From: an uncultured Aquimarina sp.
GTDB taxonomy: Bacteria; Bacteroidota; Bacteroidia; Flavobacteriales; Flavobacteriaceae
Direction: 5' to 3'
Length of the DNA: 64,000 bases
Assembly (NCBI GenBank): GCA_947496555.1
Contig: CANMDH010000010.1
Location: 1 to 64,000, forward strand
A model generated the notes under the pieces. That model made no database searches, had not been told where the DNA came from, and saw only the letters and a program-made list of their open reading frames with translations. A program made the position numbers and the translations under genes. This document shows positions 36,012 through 46,293 of this stretch, piece after piece; position 1 is the stretch's first letter, and every line of letters begins with the position of its first letter.

Positions 36012-37343
36012 ATGGCGAAATATTTTTTTCTCAGTTTTTTCATAATCTTCACATTTGTGGGTTGCTCTAATTCGGCCAAAGAAAAAGGAATCTTACCTGT
36101 TACCAATCCTGAAGAGGGCGGTATGTCATCCCAAAAATTATCAAATATTGATTCTTTGGTCAATAAATATATTATGGATATGAAATTTCCCGGAGGGGTA
36201 TTTTTGGTTGCCCGAAAAGGAAAGATTGTGTATTACAAAAACCTTGGTAACCGTTCGCTAGAAAGTACGGAACCATATCAGAAGAATGATATTTTTCGGA
36301 TCGCCTCAATGACAAAAGCTATAACTACAGTCGCTATTATGCAACTATACGAAAGAGGAAAACTTGGTCTGGATGATCCTGTTTCTCACTATATTCCTGC
36401 TTTTGAAAATCCCACGGTTGTAGAGGAATTCAATGAAAAGGACTCTACATATACCGTCATTCCGACAAGCAATAAGATAACTATACGACATCTTTTGACA
36501 CATACTTCGGGAATAGGGAATAGCAAATCAAAAATTTCAAATTTATCGGCCATCTATTCTAAGTACTATGCAAATATCAGTAGTCTAAGCACCGATCCAC
36601 CTTCTTGGGATACCGAGCGACTGGTTAACAATTTGGCTAAGATGCCTTTGGCCTTTCATCCGGGAGAACGGTATCTCTATGGTTATAGTATGGATGTATT
36701 GGGAAGAGTAATCGAAGTAATATCCGGATTAAGTCTTGAAGATTATTTTGAACAGAATATCTTCAAACCGTTAGGCATGGTAGATACACATTTTTATCCT
36801 AAAGAAAAGCTTGATCGACTAGTGCCAATTCATGACTATGCCAATAAAAAATTAATCATGTATAAACAGGATGATCCTTTGGCTGCTTTGATTAAAGATC
36901 CGCAATACCAGATTCCAAAATACTATCGTGGTGGTGGTGGGTTGACCTCTACGACTATAGATTATGCAAAATTTCTTCAATCGCTGATATATACAAGTAA
37001 TAATTATACTGATAATGATCAGGTTAGAAATCATCAAATATTAGGGCGTAAAACTGTTGAACTCATGACTTCGGATCAATTCGTTACATTAAATAAGCAA
37101 GGGAAAGGCCGGAATAACAAAATTGGTTTGTCTCACTGTTTAGGTTTTGCGTTAACCACTGCTACGAGTATAGATTCCAGAAGCCCTGGAACCTATGAAT
37201 GGGGAGGTTCTCTTAGCACCAAATTTATTGTTGATCCAAAAGAAGAATTGATCTTTGTTGGAATGTCGCAAGCCATACCAGTGTACCATCAAGAGGTTTA
37301 TGGAAAGATGATAGCGATCATTTACGGAGCTATCGATGATTAG
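36012..37343 (+). CDS. Beta-lactamase-fold serine hydrolase lipoprotein
   Basis: The 443-residue lipoprotein (FTFVGC, Cys18) belongs to the class C beta-lactamase/DD-peptidase-like family: the S-x-x-K motif is S99-M-T-K102 in FRIASMTKAITTVAIM, and the second motif is Tyr225-Ser (YGYSMDVLG). Such proteins in polysaccharide loci are often esterases rather than lactamases; an ester-removing role on the glycan is plausible but unproven. It is the last gene of the plus-strand operon, eight bases after a sulfatase, and converges on a symporter gene with no visible hairpin between them. Confidence 0.88.
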   Translation: MAKYFFLSFFIIFTFVGCSNSAKEKGILPVTNPEEGGMSSQKLSNIDSLVNKYIMDMKFPGGVFLVARKGKIVYYKNLGNRSLESTEPYQKNDIFRIASMTKAITTVAIMQLYERGKLGLDDPVSHYIPAFENPTVVEEFNEKDSTYTVIPTSNKITIRHLLTHTSGIGNSKSKISNLSAIYSKYYANISSLSTDPPSWDTERLVNNLAKMPLAFHPGERYLYGYSMDVLGRVIEVISGLSLEDYFEQNIFKPLGMVDTHFYPKEKLDRLVPIHDYANKKLIMYKQDDPLAALIKDPQYQIPKYYRGGGGLTSTTIDYAKFLQSLIYTSNNYTDNDQVRNHQILGRKTVELMTSDQFVTLNKQGKGRNNKIGLSHCLGFALTTATSIDSRSPGTYEWGGSLSTKFIVDPKEELIFVGMSQAIPVYHQEVYGKMIAIIYGAIDD

Positions 37344-37370
37344 AATAATGCCCTAAGTAGCTAGTAAAGA

Positions 37371-38915
37371 TCAATGAAATACAACATGTAACAACACCAA
37401 AGAAAGTGCCATTCCGATACCTAATTGAGTAATTCGCCTGGAGTCTGACACTAACAAATCTTTCCAGCCTTTAAATTGCGTTTTGGAGAATGCAAAAATG
37501 ATAGCGAATCCAATAATAATTACCCACATGGCACGGACAAAGTAGTTCATTTCGGGAAATATACCTTTAAACGCTAACTGAAGTACAACCGTACCAAAAA
37601 AAGCGATAAGAGCTACCCTATGTTTTGGCGCTATTAAGAAAACAGCTGCGCATACCAATACTACAATGCCACAGTTAATATAGTATCGCAATTCGTTTAA
37701 TGTATGAGTAAAGGCAGCACCCGAGTCCTGAAATTTGAGATATAATAAAACAATGCCAATAGTAACTCCAGAGATAAAGGAAAGTAAAATAGCGTTCTTG
37801 CCTGTTTTTACTACTTGCCTATCGGTTGCATTTTTATTGACATACACTCTATAAATATCAATAGACCATAAAGTGGCCAACGAATTAAAAGTTGAATCTA
37901 CGGTACTCATCAACGAAGCAAATAACGCACATAAAATTAATCCTTTAAGTCCTACCGGTAGATACGTACTTACCAAATAAGGAAACGCCATATCCGGATC
38001 TGAAAGTCCGTTTTCTCCCAAGATACCCACTAATGCAATACCTGGTAATACTATAATCGCAGCCATCACATATTTCATAAGTCCGCCAACCATCAAACCT
38101 ATTTGAGCATGTTTTAAGCTTTTGGCCGCCAAAGACCGCTGTACAACAGATTGGTTGGCACACCAATAATTAATATTCAGCAAAAACAATCCAAAAATAT
38201 GGATCCATGGTAGTTTTTCATGATCCGCAGGTAAATGTAGGTGCATCAAATCTCCTGTTTTTTCATACAATTGCGACCATCCACCCAGATGATGAATTGC
38301 AATAAACAATACTACTACTCCACCCGATAATAGGATAATAAATTGTATCACATCGGTACGTACTACAGCACTCAAGCCTCCAAAATATGTATAAATAGCA
38401 GAAAATAATCCCAGACATACAATTAATATTGCTACCCGAATCAATCGGTCTTCATGGATAAATGATAAATAATCTGCAAATACAATATCTGCAGCATAGG
38501 CTCCCCAAAACAATGCTGCTCCCAGGGTTATGGTAGAAAACAATAAAATATTGGATAAGGAATAAAATAAAGCTACTGTATTTCCTAAACGTGATTTTAT
38601 AAACTGGGTAATGGTAATTATTTGCTCTTTAAGATAAATAGGAACAAAAATAAAGGCTGCTAATAGGATTCCTTCGATAGCATTGATCTCCAGGCTCGCC
38701 TGAGCCATACCATACAAATAGGCAGATCCCATCATTCCTAAAAACTGATATCCCTGAATATTGGTGGCTATCGTCGAAAAGGCTATCGACGGCCATTTTA
38801 AGCTTCGTGAGCTTAAGAAGTACTCCTCGGTAGTTACCTGTTTACCATGTCGGCCCGTTATAGCAACCACAAAAACAAGTATAAAATAAGCCGAAACAAT
38901 GAGTAAATCAATCAC
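37371..38915 (-). CDS. Sodium/solute symporter (SSS family, SGLT-like)
   Basis: The 514-residue polytopic inner-membrane protein shows about 13-14 hydrophobic segments. SSS-family features include YFLSSRSLKWPSIAFSTIATNIQGYQFLGMMGSAYLYG near the N-terminus and the ALFASLMSTVDSTFNSLATLWSIDIYR block. It imports a small solute, most often a sugar, with sodium. It lies 64 bases after the flavin monooxygenase gene on the same strand and shares its operator. In this regulon it would carry the SusC/SusD-delivered compound from periplasm to cytoplasm. Confidence 0.92.
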   Translation of the reverse strand: MIDLLIVSAYFILVFVVAITGRHGKQVTTEEYFLSSRSLKWPSIAFSTIATNIQGYQFLGMMGSAYLYGMAQASLEINAIEGILLAAFIFVPIYLKEQIITITQFIKSRLGNTVALFYSLSNILLFSTITLGAALFWGAYAADIVFADYLSFIHEDRLIRVAILIVCLGLFSAIYTYFGGLSAVVRTDVIQFIILLSGGVVVLFIAIHHLGGWSQLYEKTGDLMHLHLPADHEKLPWIHIFGLFLLNINYWCANQSVVQRSLAAKSLKHAQIGLMVGGLMKYVMAAIIVLPGIALVGILGENGLSDPDMAFPYLVSTYLPVGLKGLILCALFASLMSTVDSTFNSLATLWSIDIYRVYVNKNATDRQVVKTGKNAILLSFISGVTIGIVLLYLKFQDSGAAFTHTLNELRYYINCGIVVLVCAAVFLIAPKHRVALIAFFGTVVLQLAFKGIFPEMNYFVRAMWVIIIGFAIIFAFSKTQFKGWKDLLVSDSRRITQLGIGMALSLVLLHVVFH

Positions 38916-38979
38916 GTAGTAGTAATTTTAATATCATAAAAATAAGTAAATCCTTAATAAAATAAACAATCTAATCGCC

Positions 38980-40137
38980 TCATACCCGAATACCCGACGC
39001 TAAAGGCGTTTTAGGCTCATGATCAAGAACCTTTTTTTGTTCTATTGGCATTGAAATTATCTTAAGTTTTGGCAATACTAACTTTGCAAATCTTTCGCAT
39101 TCTTCAAGATGGGGATATCCCGAAAATATAAAGGATCGTATCCCCATATCCATATATCTATGAATTTTAGCAACAATCTGATCAGGAGTACCTACAAGAG
39201 CAGCGCCACAACCCGAACGTCCTTTTCCAATCCCGGTCCAAAGATTATCTTCGATATACCCTTCATCTGTTGCAATTTCACGCATTTGTGCTTGTCGGTT
39301 CACTCCATAAGACTTTGCATCAAGTGCCCGTTCTCTAAGTTCTTTTCCTTGTTCGATATCTAATTTGGATATGATACTATCGGCATAGGCTCTCGCTTCT
39401 TCTTCAGTTTCTCTTACTACTACATGCACACGCAATCCAAAATCTACTTTTCGCCCATATTCTGCAGCCTTATTACTCATATTGAGCATCAGTTTTTGCA
39501 AGTTTCCCTCTGTCTCTGGCCACATCAGATATACATCACAATGTTCTGCACATAAATCAACCGCAGGAGGAGAATATCCTCCAAAATATAAGAGTGGCCC
39601 ACCTTGTTGATATGGTTTTACTGGATTTGAAGGAAGTTCTAGATTATAGAATTTTCCCTCAAAACGTATCATCTCCTGAGTCCAGGCTTGTTTTAATATT
39701 TCAATAACTTCTCGAGAACGTTGATAACGGTCTTCAGAAGAAAGATCTTCCCCGGGGAGATTAGAAGAAATTATATTGATTACCAGGCGACCTTTCAGTA
39801 TATGATCAATAGTCGCTAATGCTCTGGCCAACATAGGTGGATGAACTTCTCCACAACGTACCGCAGCCAATAAATTGATCTGTTCGGTCATTGGGGCAAC
39901 GGCCGAAACAAAGGATAACGTATCCTGACCCACCTGATATGACGAAGGACATAAAATGTTTCTGAAACCTAATTTATCGGCAGTAAGTAATATCTTAGAA
40001 GTATTCTCCCAATTACTTTTGTACTCCATACTGCGCTCTCCCAGATAACGATCATCTCCATCGCAAAGTGGAGCAAACCAAGATACTTCTGCCCCATCCA
40101 AATGAGGAGATCTAATTTGTATTTCATTTGTATTCAT
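38980..40137 (-). CDS. SsuD-like flavin-dependent monooxygenase (LLM class), putative sulfonate monooxygenase
   Basis: The 385-residue cytoplasmic protein is related to alkanesulfonate monooxygenase SsuD along its length. The blocks [23 protein letters not shown] and SGYPHLEE align with SsuD. R236, H238, R307 and Y341 correspond to SsuD R226, H228, R297 and Y331 at a constant offset; the SsuD Cys54 position appears to be Val69. These enzymes use reduced FMN and oxygen to split a C-S bond, giving an aldehyde and sulfite. Sulfoquinovose monooxygenase belongs to the same clade. No flavin reductase (SsuE/SmoA type) is in the window. Co-regulation with a SusC/SusD pair, a symporter and a sulfate-exporter-like gene supports sulfonate rather than alkane chemistry. 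Confidence 0.85.
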   Translation of the reverse strand: MNTNEIQIRSPHLDGAEVSWFAPLCDGDDRYLGERSMEYKSNWENTSKILLTADKLGFRNILCPSSYQVGQDTLSFVSAVAPMTEQINLLAAVRCGEVHPPMLARALATIDHILKGRLVINIISSNLPGEDLSSEDRYQRSREVIEILKQAWTQEMIRFEGKFYNLELPSNPVKPYQQGGPLLYFGGYSPPAVDLCAEHCDVYLMWPETEGNLQKLMLNMSNKAAEYGRKVDFGLRVHVVVRETEEEARAYADSIISKLDIEQGKELRERALDAKSYGVNRQAQMREIATDEGYIEDNLWTGIGKGRSGCGAALVGTPDQIVAKIHRYMDMGIRSFIFSGYPHLEECERFAKLVLPKLKIISMPIEQKKVLDHEPKTPLASGIRV

Positions 40138-40198
40138 ACAAGTTGTATTTTTTAGAAGATTACCTCTTTTAATACTTGCTTAAATAATTTCAGACTCT

Positions 40199-40238
40199 CA
40201 AATATATTAAAATTTATAATAATGTAAACGTTTACATT
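40199..40238 (-). promoter_or_regulatory. LacI-type operator 1 and promoter of the monooxygenase-symporter operon
   Basis: AATGTAAACGTTTACATT at 40221-40238 is a perfect 18-bp palindrome with the central CG typical of LacI-family operators. Reading the minus strand, a TATATTTG box (40206-40199) fits the Bacteroidota -7 consensus TAnnTTTG. The operator would then cover the -33 region, so bound repressor should block transcription. The monooxygenase start lies 62 bases further on. Confidence 0.85.
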
Positions 40239-40277
40239 TAAATTTAATATGAACTACAATTATTCAACTCTATCGAA

Positions 40278-41273
40278 CTATGTGGATTCTCTTATAATTA
40301 ATTCTGGTGATAATATCTGTTGAGAATGGATGATTTCTTCATCATTAAGACTCTTTAGTAGCATTTCTGCAGCTAGAAGTCCCATTTCATGACTCTTTTG
40401 GTCTATTGTACTAATTCTTGGGTAGGTATGTTCGGTAAAATCAACATTTCCAAAGCCAATTACCTTTACCTGTTTTGGCACCTGAATTCCCAAGGTAGTA
40501 AGAATATTAATTACATAAAGGCTAATTTCATCTCCATGGGCAAAAATACCGTCTATCTTAGGATTATTTTGAAATAGTTGTTTTATAACAGACATATCCC
40601 TAAGCTGGTCATGAGTCAATGTTAGAATGAAGTCTTCAGAAACATCATGATTCTTCTGTTTTAAAGCATCGATATATCCTTCCTTACGTTTATTAAAAAT
40701 CGATACTTTGGGATCTCCGGCAATATGAATTATTTGCTTACATCCTTTATCAATCAAATGCGAAGTCGCCATAAATGCTCCCTTATAATCATCAAGAACC
40801 ACCGAACTCGATACCTCAAGCTTGGGTGTACGGTCAAAGAACACAACCGGAATCTTTTGATTCATTAACTTCTGCACTAATAAAAAATCTGTAGTTTCTT
40901 TGGATATAGACAGCAAAACGCCATCAACATTTAATTTCATAAAAGACTGTAGTGCTTTTTTCTCTAATTCTTCAGATTCATGAGACTGAGAGATAATGAT
41001 GTTATAATCGGCATCACTTAGTTTCTTTTCGATACTATTAATTACCCCGCTAAAAAAATGATTATTAATTTCCGGAACGATTACTCCAATAATTTTACTT
41101 TTCCCGCTACGCAATGCAGCTGCCATCATATTGGGTTGATAATCCAGTTTCTCGGCGGCTTTTAAAACTTTCTGCCTGGTTTTTTCAGACACCAACGGAC
41201 TATTATTAAATACCCTTGAAACGGTAGCAAGCGATAATCCTGTCAATTTTGAGATATCCTTTATACTTGCCAT
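40278..41273 (-). CDS. LacI-family transcriptional regulator
   Basis: The 331-residue regulator has a LacI helix-turn-helix (SIKDISKLTGLSLATVSRVFNNSPLVS, residues 3-29), the hinge helix (NMMAAALRSGKS) and a periplasmic-binding-protein-like effector domain (IIGVIVPEINNHFFSGVI onward). Three matching palindromes with the central ACGT core lie near genes of this region. It is therefore the likely repressor of the monooxygenase-symporter, SusC/SusD and exporter operons. Its own gene lies between two of these sites, which could give autoregulation only through the divergent side. Confidence 0.95.
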   Translation of the reverse strand: MASIKDISKLTGLSLATVSRVFNNSPLVSEKTRQKVLKAAEKLDYQPNMMAAALRSGKSKIIGVIVPEINNHFFSGVINSIEKKLSDADYNIIISQSHESEELEKKALQSFMKLNVDGVLLSISKETTDFLLVQKLMNQKIPVVFFDRTPKLEVSSSVVLDDYKGAFMATSHLIDKGCKQIIHIAGDPKVSIFNKRKEGYIDALKQKNHDVSEDFILTLTHDQLRDMSVIKQLFQNNPKIDGIFAHGDEISLYVINILTTLGIQVPKQVKVIGFGNVDFTEHTYPRISTIDQKSHEMGLLAAEMLLKSLNDEEIIHSQQILSPELIIREST

Positions 41274-41471
41274 TTATACAATTTTTGTTCCTGCTCCCAA
41301 AATAACATTTTATACCCATAAAACATTACAATATGACATATAATTCCATTTTTCTATGTTCCATGTTTTCTGAAACCAAGTATGTGTTCCACTAAAAGAA
41401 AACTCTTTATTAAAATCTTAAAAAACAAACAATATGCTAATATTTATGATAAATTTTTGTTATTATTGTAA

Positions 41472-41489
41472 AATGTAAACGTTATCATT
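41472..41489 (+). promoter_or_regulatory. LacI-type operator 2 (upstream of SusC)
   Basis: AATGTAAACGTTATCATT matches the other two operators except for two changes in the right half. It ends 27 bases before the SusC ATG and lies in the divergent gap between the LacI gene and SusC. I could not identify a convincing -7 box for this promoter. Confidence 0.78.
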
Positions 41490-41516
41490 TTTGAAATAGT
41501 TATGTAAACTACAAAC

Positions 41517-44426
41517 ATGGGAAACACAGATATTCACACAAAGCCCCCACGTTGTAATAAAGTATTACTCGTAACAATTAGCTTGCTCCTGCTTACAATT
41601 AGTTCCTACGCCTCTCCTTTTCAAGGAATTCAAATAACGGGTACAGTTTTGGACAAAAAACTGAATAGCCCTTTGGTAGGAGTCACCATTATTGAAAAAG
41701 GAACTTCTAACGGAGCGGTGACCGATTTTGATGGAAAATTTTCATTGGTAGTGACTGATGCAAATTCGATTCTAGAATTCTCTTATGTGGGTTTTGAAAC
41801 CCAATCTGTTACTGTAGGTTCGCAAACCGATTTTACAATTTATTTGGAAGAATCTGCGGTCGGTCTTGAGCAAATTATCATTGTAGGATATGCAGAACAA
41901 AAAAGAGTTGATGTCACAGGTGCGATTTCATCAATTAAGGCCGAAGAATTTAACCAAGGAATTGTAGATGCTCCTGAATATTTATTACAGGCAAAAATTC
42001 CCGGGGTAAGAGTTACCTCATCCAGTGGAGAGCCTGGTGCAGCAACTACACTAACTATTAGAGGTGCCGGATCCTTGCGGAGTGGTGACAGTCCGTTATA
42101 CGTGATCGATGGTGTACCCATTAGTAATGAAGCTACCTCTCCTGGTAGTGGGAACCTTTCTGGATCTGCAATACCAACAACTGCCGGATCTTCAAACCCA
42201 TTAAGTTTTCTCAACCCCAGTGATATTGCAACTGTTGATGTTCTAAAAGATGCCTCTGCAACAGCTATTTATGGATCCAGAGGTGCAAACGGAGTGGTAT
42301 TGATCACCACTAAAAAAGGAAAATCCGGAAAATCCAAAATTGATTACAATACGTATGTTGGTTTTTCAGCTATTGCCAATGAACTTGATGTTCTTACTGC
42401 TAGTAATTTTAATGACACTTCTGGGGTAGATACTGATTGGCAAGATGAGATTTATAGAACCGCTATATCACAAAACCATAATATTTCTTATGGTACAGGA
42501 AATGATAGATCCTCTTTGCGAGTTTCTCTTGGATTATTAGATCAGGAAGGAATTATCGATCGTAATAAACTTAAAAGATATACAGGTAGAGTAAACTCAT
42601 CGGTATATGCTTTAAATGAGAATAGAATGAAATTAGATTTCAATCTTATAGCCAGTCAAACACAAAATTATAGTATTCCAAGAGCCGACGCGGCAGACAC
42701 CTCTGGTGAATTAATTACCAATACACTTGGTGCACTGCCTACACGTCCAGTTTTTGATCAAAGTGGTAATTTCTCAAGTGGCCCGACAAACCCAGTTGGA
42801 TTATTAAATTCATGGAATGATGAGACCATTACCAATCGTGTATTGGGTAATTTATCTGCTTCTTATAAAATTTTATCTAACTTAAAATATCAGATAAACT
42901 TTGGTGTAGATCTATCTAATAGTAAAAGAGAGCAAGAACTCATCCCTAATAATCTAGAAGGTGTTGCCGTTGATGGCACATACTCTGTAGCCGACGTGCA
43001 GGCATCGAATGTTTTATTCGAGAATTTTGCTACCTATAACTTCGATAAAGATGATCATAACTTTAATTTCTTAGTTGGATATGCATATCAGGAGTTTAGT
43101 ATAGAACAAAACCGATCTACATATATTGGTTTTATTCTACCAAATGTAAGTGCTCTAGATGACCCAACTAATGCTCCTTTCCTAAGCGGACTTCCTCAGG
43201 GAGATAACAATACAACAACCTTAGAATCTGTTTTTGCAAGAGTAAATTATGCATTTGGTAATCGTTTGGATGTAACCGCTTCAATTCGCGCCGATGGAAC
43301 CTCAAAGTTTGCAGATGGAAATAAATGGGGGTATTTTCCCGCATTTGCAGCCTCTTACAATCTTATAAACCCAGAGAATTCATCAAAAATAAATTATTTA
43401 AAAACTCGCGTGGGCTGGGGACAAACAGGAAATCAGAATGTCCCGGGAAATCCTACAGAAGATGCTTTTGAGTTTGTTCAGATCTCTGAAACTGAAGTTG
43501 GATTAACCAAAGTAGCCGAAGGAAATCCCGATCTTGAATGGGAAGTAAGCAATCAATTTAATGTAGGGGTAGATTTTAGTATGTTTGATAATCGCCTATA
43601 CGGAAATCTAGATTACTTCAACAAAACAAATAAAAAACTAATTCTTTTTGTCGCATCAGAACCACCCGCCGTATCGGGAGAATGGATCAATCTACCTGGT
43701 GATATTAAAAATTCTGGTGTCGAACTTGCTCTGGGATATAAAATAATAGAGCAAGAAGATTTTAATTGGTCATTTGATGTTAACGGGACATTTATTTCTA
43801 ATGATATTAGTCTACGCGAAGGTGAAGAGTTTGTAACTGGAGCTATTAGCGGGCCTAGTTTAAACGGTTCCTTTGTGCAAGTGATTAGAGATGGTGAAGA
43901 ACTCGGGTCCTTTTTATTACCTACCGCAAATCCGGATGGAACAGTATCCGAAGAAAAAACAATACAGGGATCTGGTATCCCCGATTTTACTTATGGATTT
44001 AGTACTACAGCAAATTATAAGTCTCTTGATTTCTCCTTGAATTTTTCTGGGGTGGCTGGAAACAAGATCTACAATAATACAGCTCACTTTTTAAATAATG
44101 CTGGTAATAATATAACAAGAGAATTAGCAGAGGAAACCAATCAAATTCCTACCGGTGCATCAGACTATTTCTTAGAAGATGGAGGTTTCTTACGATTGAA
44201 TAATGCTACGCTGGGATATACTGTTAATACTTCTAAAGTCAATTTTCTTGAAAAACTGAGACTGTATATAACGGGACAAAATATATTTGTAATTACAAAA
44301 TATGAAGGGTATGATCCAGAGGTAAACACCCCAACCGCTACTAACGGAATTTTATCTTACGGGGTAGATTTTGCCGCGTATCCAAGAGCCCGTACTTTTT
44401 TAATAGGCCTAAACGCCTCATTTTAA
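41517..44426 (+). CDS. SusC/RagA-family TonB-dependent receptor (no STN domain)
   Basis: The 969-residue outer-membrane receptor has a signal peptide (to about SSYAS), a carboxypeptidase-regulatory-like domain (about 40-115), a plug domain (GSRGANGVVLITTKKGKSGKS) and a barrel ending TFLIGLNASF. The STN domain found in the receptor at 12423 is absent, so control by a FecR/sigma pair is not expected; this agrees with a LacI-type operator in front of it. It should import the substrate of the LacI regulon together with the SusD encoded 28 bases downstream. Confidence 0.96.
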   Translation: MGNTDIHTKPPRCNKVLLVTISLLLLTISSYASPFQGIQITGTVLDKKLNSPLVGVTIIEKGTSNGAVTDFDGKFSLVVTDANSILEFSYVGFETQSVTVGSQTDFTIYLEESAVGLEQIIIVGYAEQKRVDVTGAISSIKAEEFNQGIVDAPEYLLQAKIPGVRVTSSSGEPGAATTLTIRGAGSLRSGDSPLYVIDGVPISNEATSPGSGNLSGSAIPTTAGSSNPLSFLNPSDIATVDVLKDASATAIYGSRGANGVVLITTKKGKSGKSKIDYNTYVGFSAIANELDVLTASNFNDTSGVDTDWQDEIYRTAISQNHNISYGTGNDRSSLRVSLGLLDQEGIIDRNKLKRYTGRVNSSVYALNENRMKLDFNLIASQTQNYSIPRADAADTSGELITNTLGALPTRPVFDQSGNFSSGPTNPVGLLNSWNDETITNRVLGNLSASYKILSNLKYQINFGVDLSNSKREQELIPNNLEGVAVDGTYSVADVQASNVLFENFATYNFDKDDHNFNFLVGYAYQEFSIEQNRSTYIGFILPNVSALDDPTNAPFLSGLPQGDNNTTTLESVFARVNYAFGNRLDVTASIRADGTSKFADGNKWGYFPAFAASYNLINPENSSKINYLKTRVGWGQTGNQNVPGNPTEDAFEFVQISETEVGLTKVAEGNPDLEWEVSNQFNVGVDFSMFDNRLYGNLDYFNKTNKKLILFVASEPPAVSGEWINLPGDIKNSGVELALGYKIIEQEDFNWSFDVNGTFISNDISLREGEEFVTGAISGPSLNGSFVQVIRDGEELGSFLLPTANPDGTVSEEKTIQGSGIPDFTYGFSTTANYKSLDFSLNFSGVAGNKIYNNTAHFLNNAGNNITRELAEETNQIPTGASDYFLEDGGFLRLNNATLGYTVNTSKVNFLEKLRLYITGQNIFVITKYEGYDPEVNTPTATNGILSYGVDFAAYPRARTFLIGLNASF

Positions 44427-44454
44427 TAAATTTAAAGAATAAAAAAATAAGCAC

Positions 44455-46125
44455 ATGAAAAGGTATATCGTATTTTTTGCACTCGCATCCTTTGTTTTTG
44501 CGTGCTCAGACTTAGAAGAAGAGAATTTAGGTGAATTGAACAGAAATGATATCGAAGCCCTATTAGAAGACCCTAATGAAGATTTTTTAGCTACGCTAAC
44601 TTCGGGATTATACAGTCCGTTAATTCCTAATTTTACAGACAGACTTGTTTTTAACCTGCAAGAAGCTTGTACAGATGAAGTTATTGTTCCTACCCGATTA
44701 AGTCAAGGCGGAGGGAGCGATTGGTTTGACGGAGGCCGGTATATTGCCTTACATACACATACCTGGACTCCCGAAGAAGTTACGCTAACGGATGTATTCG
44801 ATAATTTACAAAGAGGAATAGCCAGTAGTCTCGAATTGTTGGATATCCTATCATCCAATACAGAAAATGAATTAGTAAAACGATCTTTTGCCGAAACCCA
44901 AGGCCTTCTCGCCTTCTACTCATATTATATGTTTGACCTCTATAGTCAGATACCCTATGTAGATTTGACCAATGGCGAAAACGTAGTATTATCAGGAGAA
45001 GATGCTATTAATGAGATTGAGAGACTTTTGAATGAAGCTATTCCATTATTAAATAACAAAGCTGCCTCACAATCGGGGACTCGATTTAGTAAAGCTGCCG
45101 CGCAAATGCTATTAGCAAAATTAAATCTTAATAAAGCCGTATACCGAGATAGATATGAAGCTGTATTTAACTTTACAGATGCTGATATGGATCAAGTCAT
45201 TGATGTAACTACTGCTATTATCAACGAGGGTGAATATTCGCTTGCAACCGATTACTTTAGATTATTTGATGGAGACAATGATATGAATGCCGCCTCAAAT
45301 GAAATCATTTTTGCAGCAGATTTGCAAGCAGGCGTATCAGGAAATAGAGCTTTGATTGCAAAAACAGTAAGTCAAGGCGTTTTTGCAGCAGATGGGGGTA
45401 GTTTCAGAGGATGGAATGGATTTGCCACCTTACCAGAGTTTGTTGATAGCTGGGATACCACAGATCCACGCTACTTTGAGGAAAATCTTCCCCAGCAACC
45501 AGGCACTGTAGCTCCTTCAGATTATAAACTTAACCGAGGTATACAGGTTGGCATACAGTACGGAGCTGTACCTGTAGATGCAGACGGCAACCCTGCTGAA
45601 GGAGGCACTTTCAGAAAAGATGCAAATGGTGATATTATTATTGAAGAACTTAGAAACTTTTTAAGAGATAATGAAGTCGTTAATTACTCAAAAGAAGTAA
45701 CCTTAGAAACAGATCAACGTGCGGGTGCCCGTGTTTATAAATACCAGTATGATACGCCGGGACCAGGAAGATGGGATACTAATATTAATGTCCCAATATT
45801 AAGGCTTGCAGATGCGTATTTAATGAGAGCCGAAGCAAAATTGAGAAAAGATGGAGATACCGGTGGGGCGACAGACGACGTGAACATTGTAAGAAATGCT
45901 CGAGGAGCCTCACCAGCTATGGGTGTGGATCTTGATGCATTGCTTAATGAAAGAGGTTTTGAATTTTACTGGGAAATGCATAGACGTACAGACCTTATTC
46001 GTTTTGGAAAATTTAATGATGCTTACACCGAAAAGCCAGTTACCGATGCTATTTTCAGGGTATTTCCTATTCCTAGAAATGCTTTAGCAGCAAGTAGCAT
46101 ATTACAGCAAAATCAAGGGTATTGA
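44455..46125 (+). CDS. SusD/RagB-family binding lipoprotein
   Basis: The 556-residue surface lipoprotein (FVFACSDLEEEN, Cys17) has the SusD fold: helical repeats with SFAETQGLLAFYSYYMFDLYSQIPYVD and the C-terminal LRLADAYLMRAEAKLRKDG, NERGFEFYWEMHRRTDLIRFGKF and FPIPRNALAASSILQQNQGY blocks. It pairs with the SusC just upstream. The ligand is unknown; the neighbours suggest a sulfonated sugar or its glycoside rather than a long polysaccharide. Confidence 0.96.
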   Translation: MKRYIVFFALASFVFACSDLEEENLGELNRNDIEALLEDPNEDFLATLTSGLYSPLIPNFTDRLVFNLQEACTDEVIVPTRLSQGGGSDWFDGGRYIALHTHTWTPEEVTLTDVFDNLQRGIASSLELLDILSSNTENELVKRSFAETQGLLAFYSYYMFDLYSQIPYVDLTNGENVVLSGEDAINEIERLLNEAIPLLNNKAASQSGTRFSKAAAQMLLAKLNLNKAVYRDRYEAVFNFTDADMDQVIDVTTAIINEGEYSLATDYFRLFDGDNDMNAASNEIIFAADLQAGVSGNRALIAKTVSQGVFAADGGSFRGWNGFATLPEFVDSWDTTDPRYFEENLPQQPGTVAPSDYKLNRGIQVGIQYGAVPVDADGNPAEGGTFRKDANGDIIIEELRNFLRDNEVVNYSKEVTLETDQRAGARVYKYQYDTPGPGRWDTNINVPILRLADAYLMRAEAKLRKDGDTGGATDDVNIVRNARGASPAMGVDLDALLNERGFEFYWEMHRRTDLIRFGKFNDAYTEKPVTDAIFRVFPIPRNALAASSILQQNQGY

Positions 46126-46159
46126 TTAGATACCCACTTTTATAATACAAGTTGAGAAT

Positions 46160-46226
46160 GTTCCCTTATTTAGAAATAAAAGGTACTGTAGGCAAACCTT
46201 TTAATAGAATAAGGGAACTATTTTTA
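46160..46226 (+). terminator. Terminator-like hairpin after SusD
   Basis: GTTCCCTTATT (46160-46170) pairs with AATAAGGGAAC (46208-46218), and TATTTTTAT follows. The long loop holds a second stem (AAAGGT with ACCTTT). It sits between SusD and the ASPIC/UnbV gene and may attenuate readthrough. Confidence 0.65.
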
Positions 46227-46293
46227 TAAAAACCTGGTGGATCATTTTTCTAAACTATCCCAAAAAGAATATCTTTAGCTATAATTATTCGTT

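Noticed and set aside
36012-37343. Antibiotic-resistance beta-lactamase
   Set aside because: The S-x-x-K fold is shared with many esterases, and the gene sits in a polysaccharide operon; nothing points to lactam substrates.
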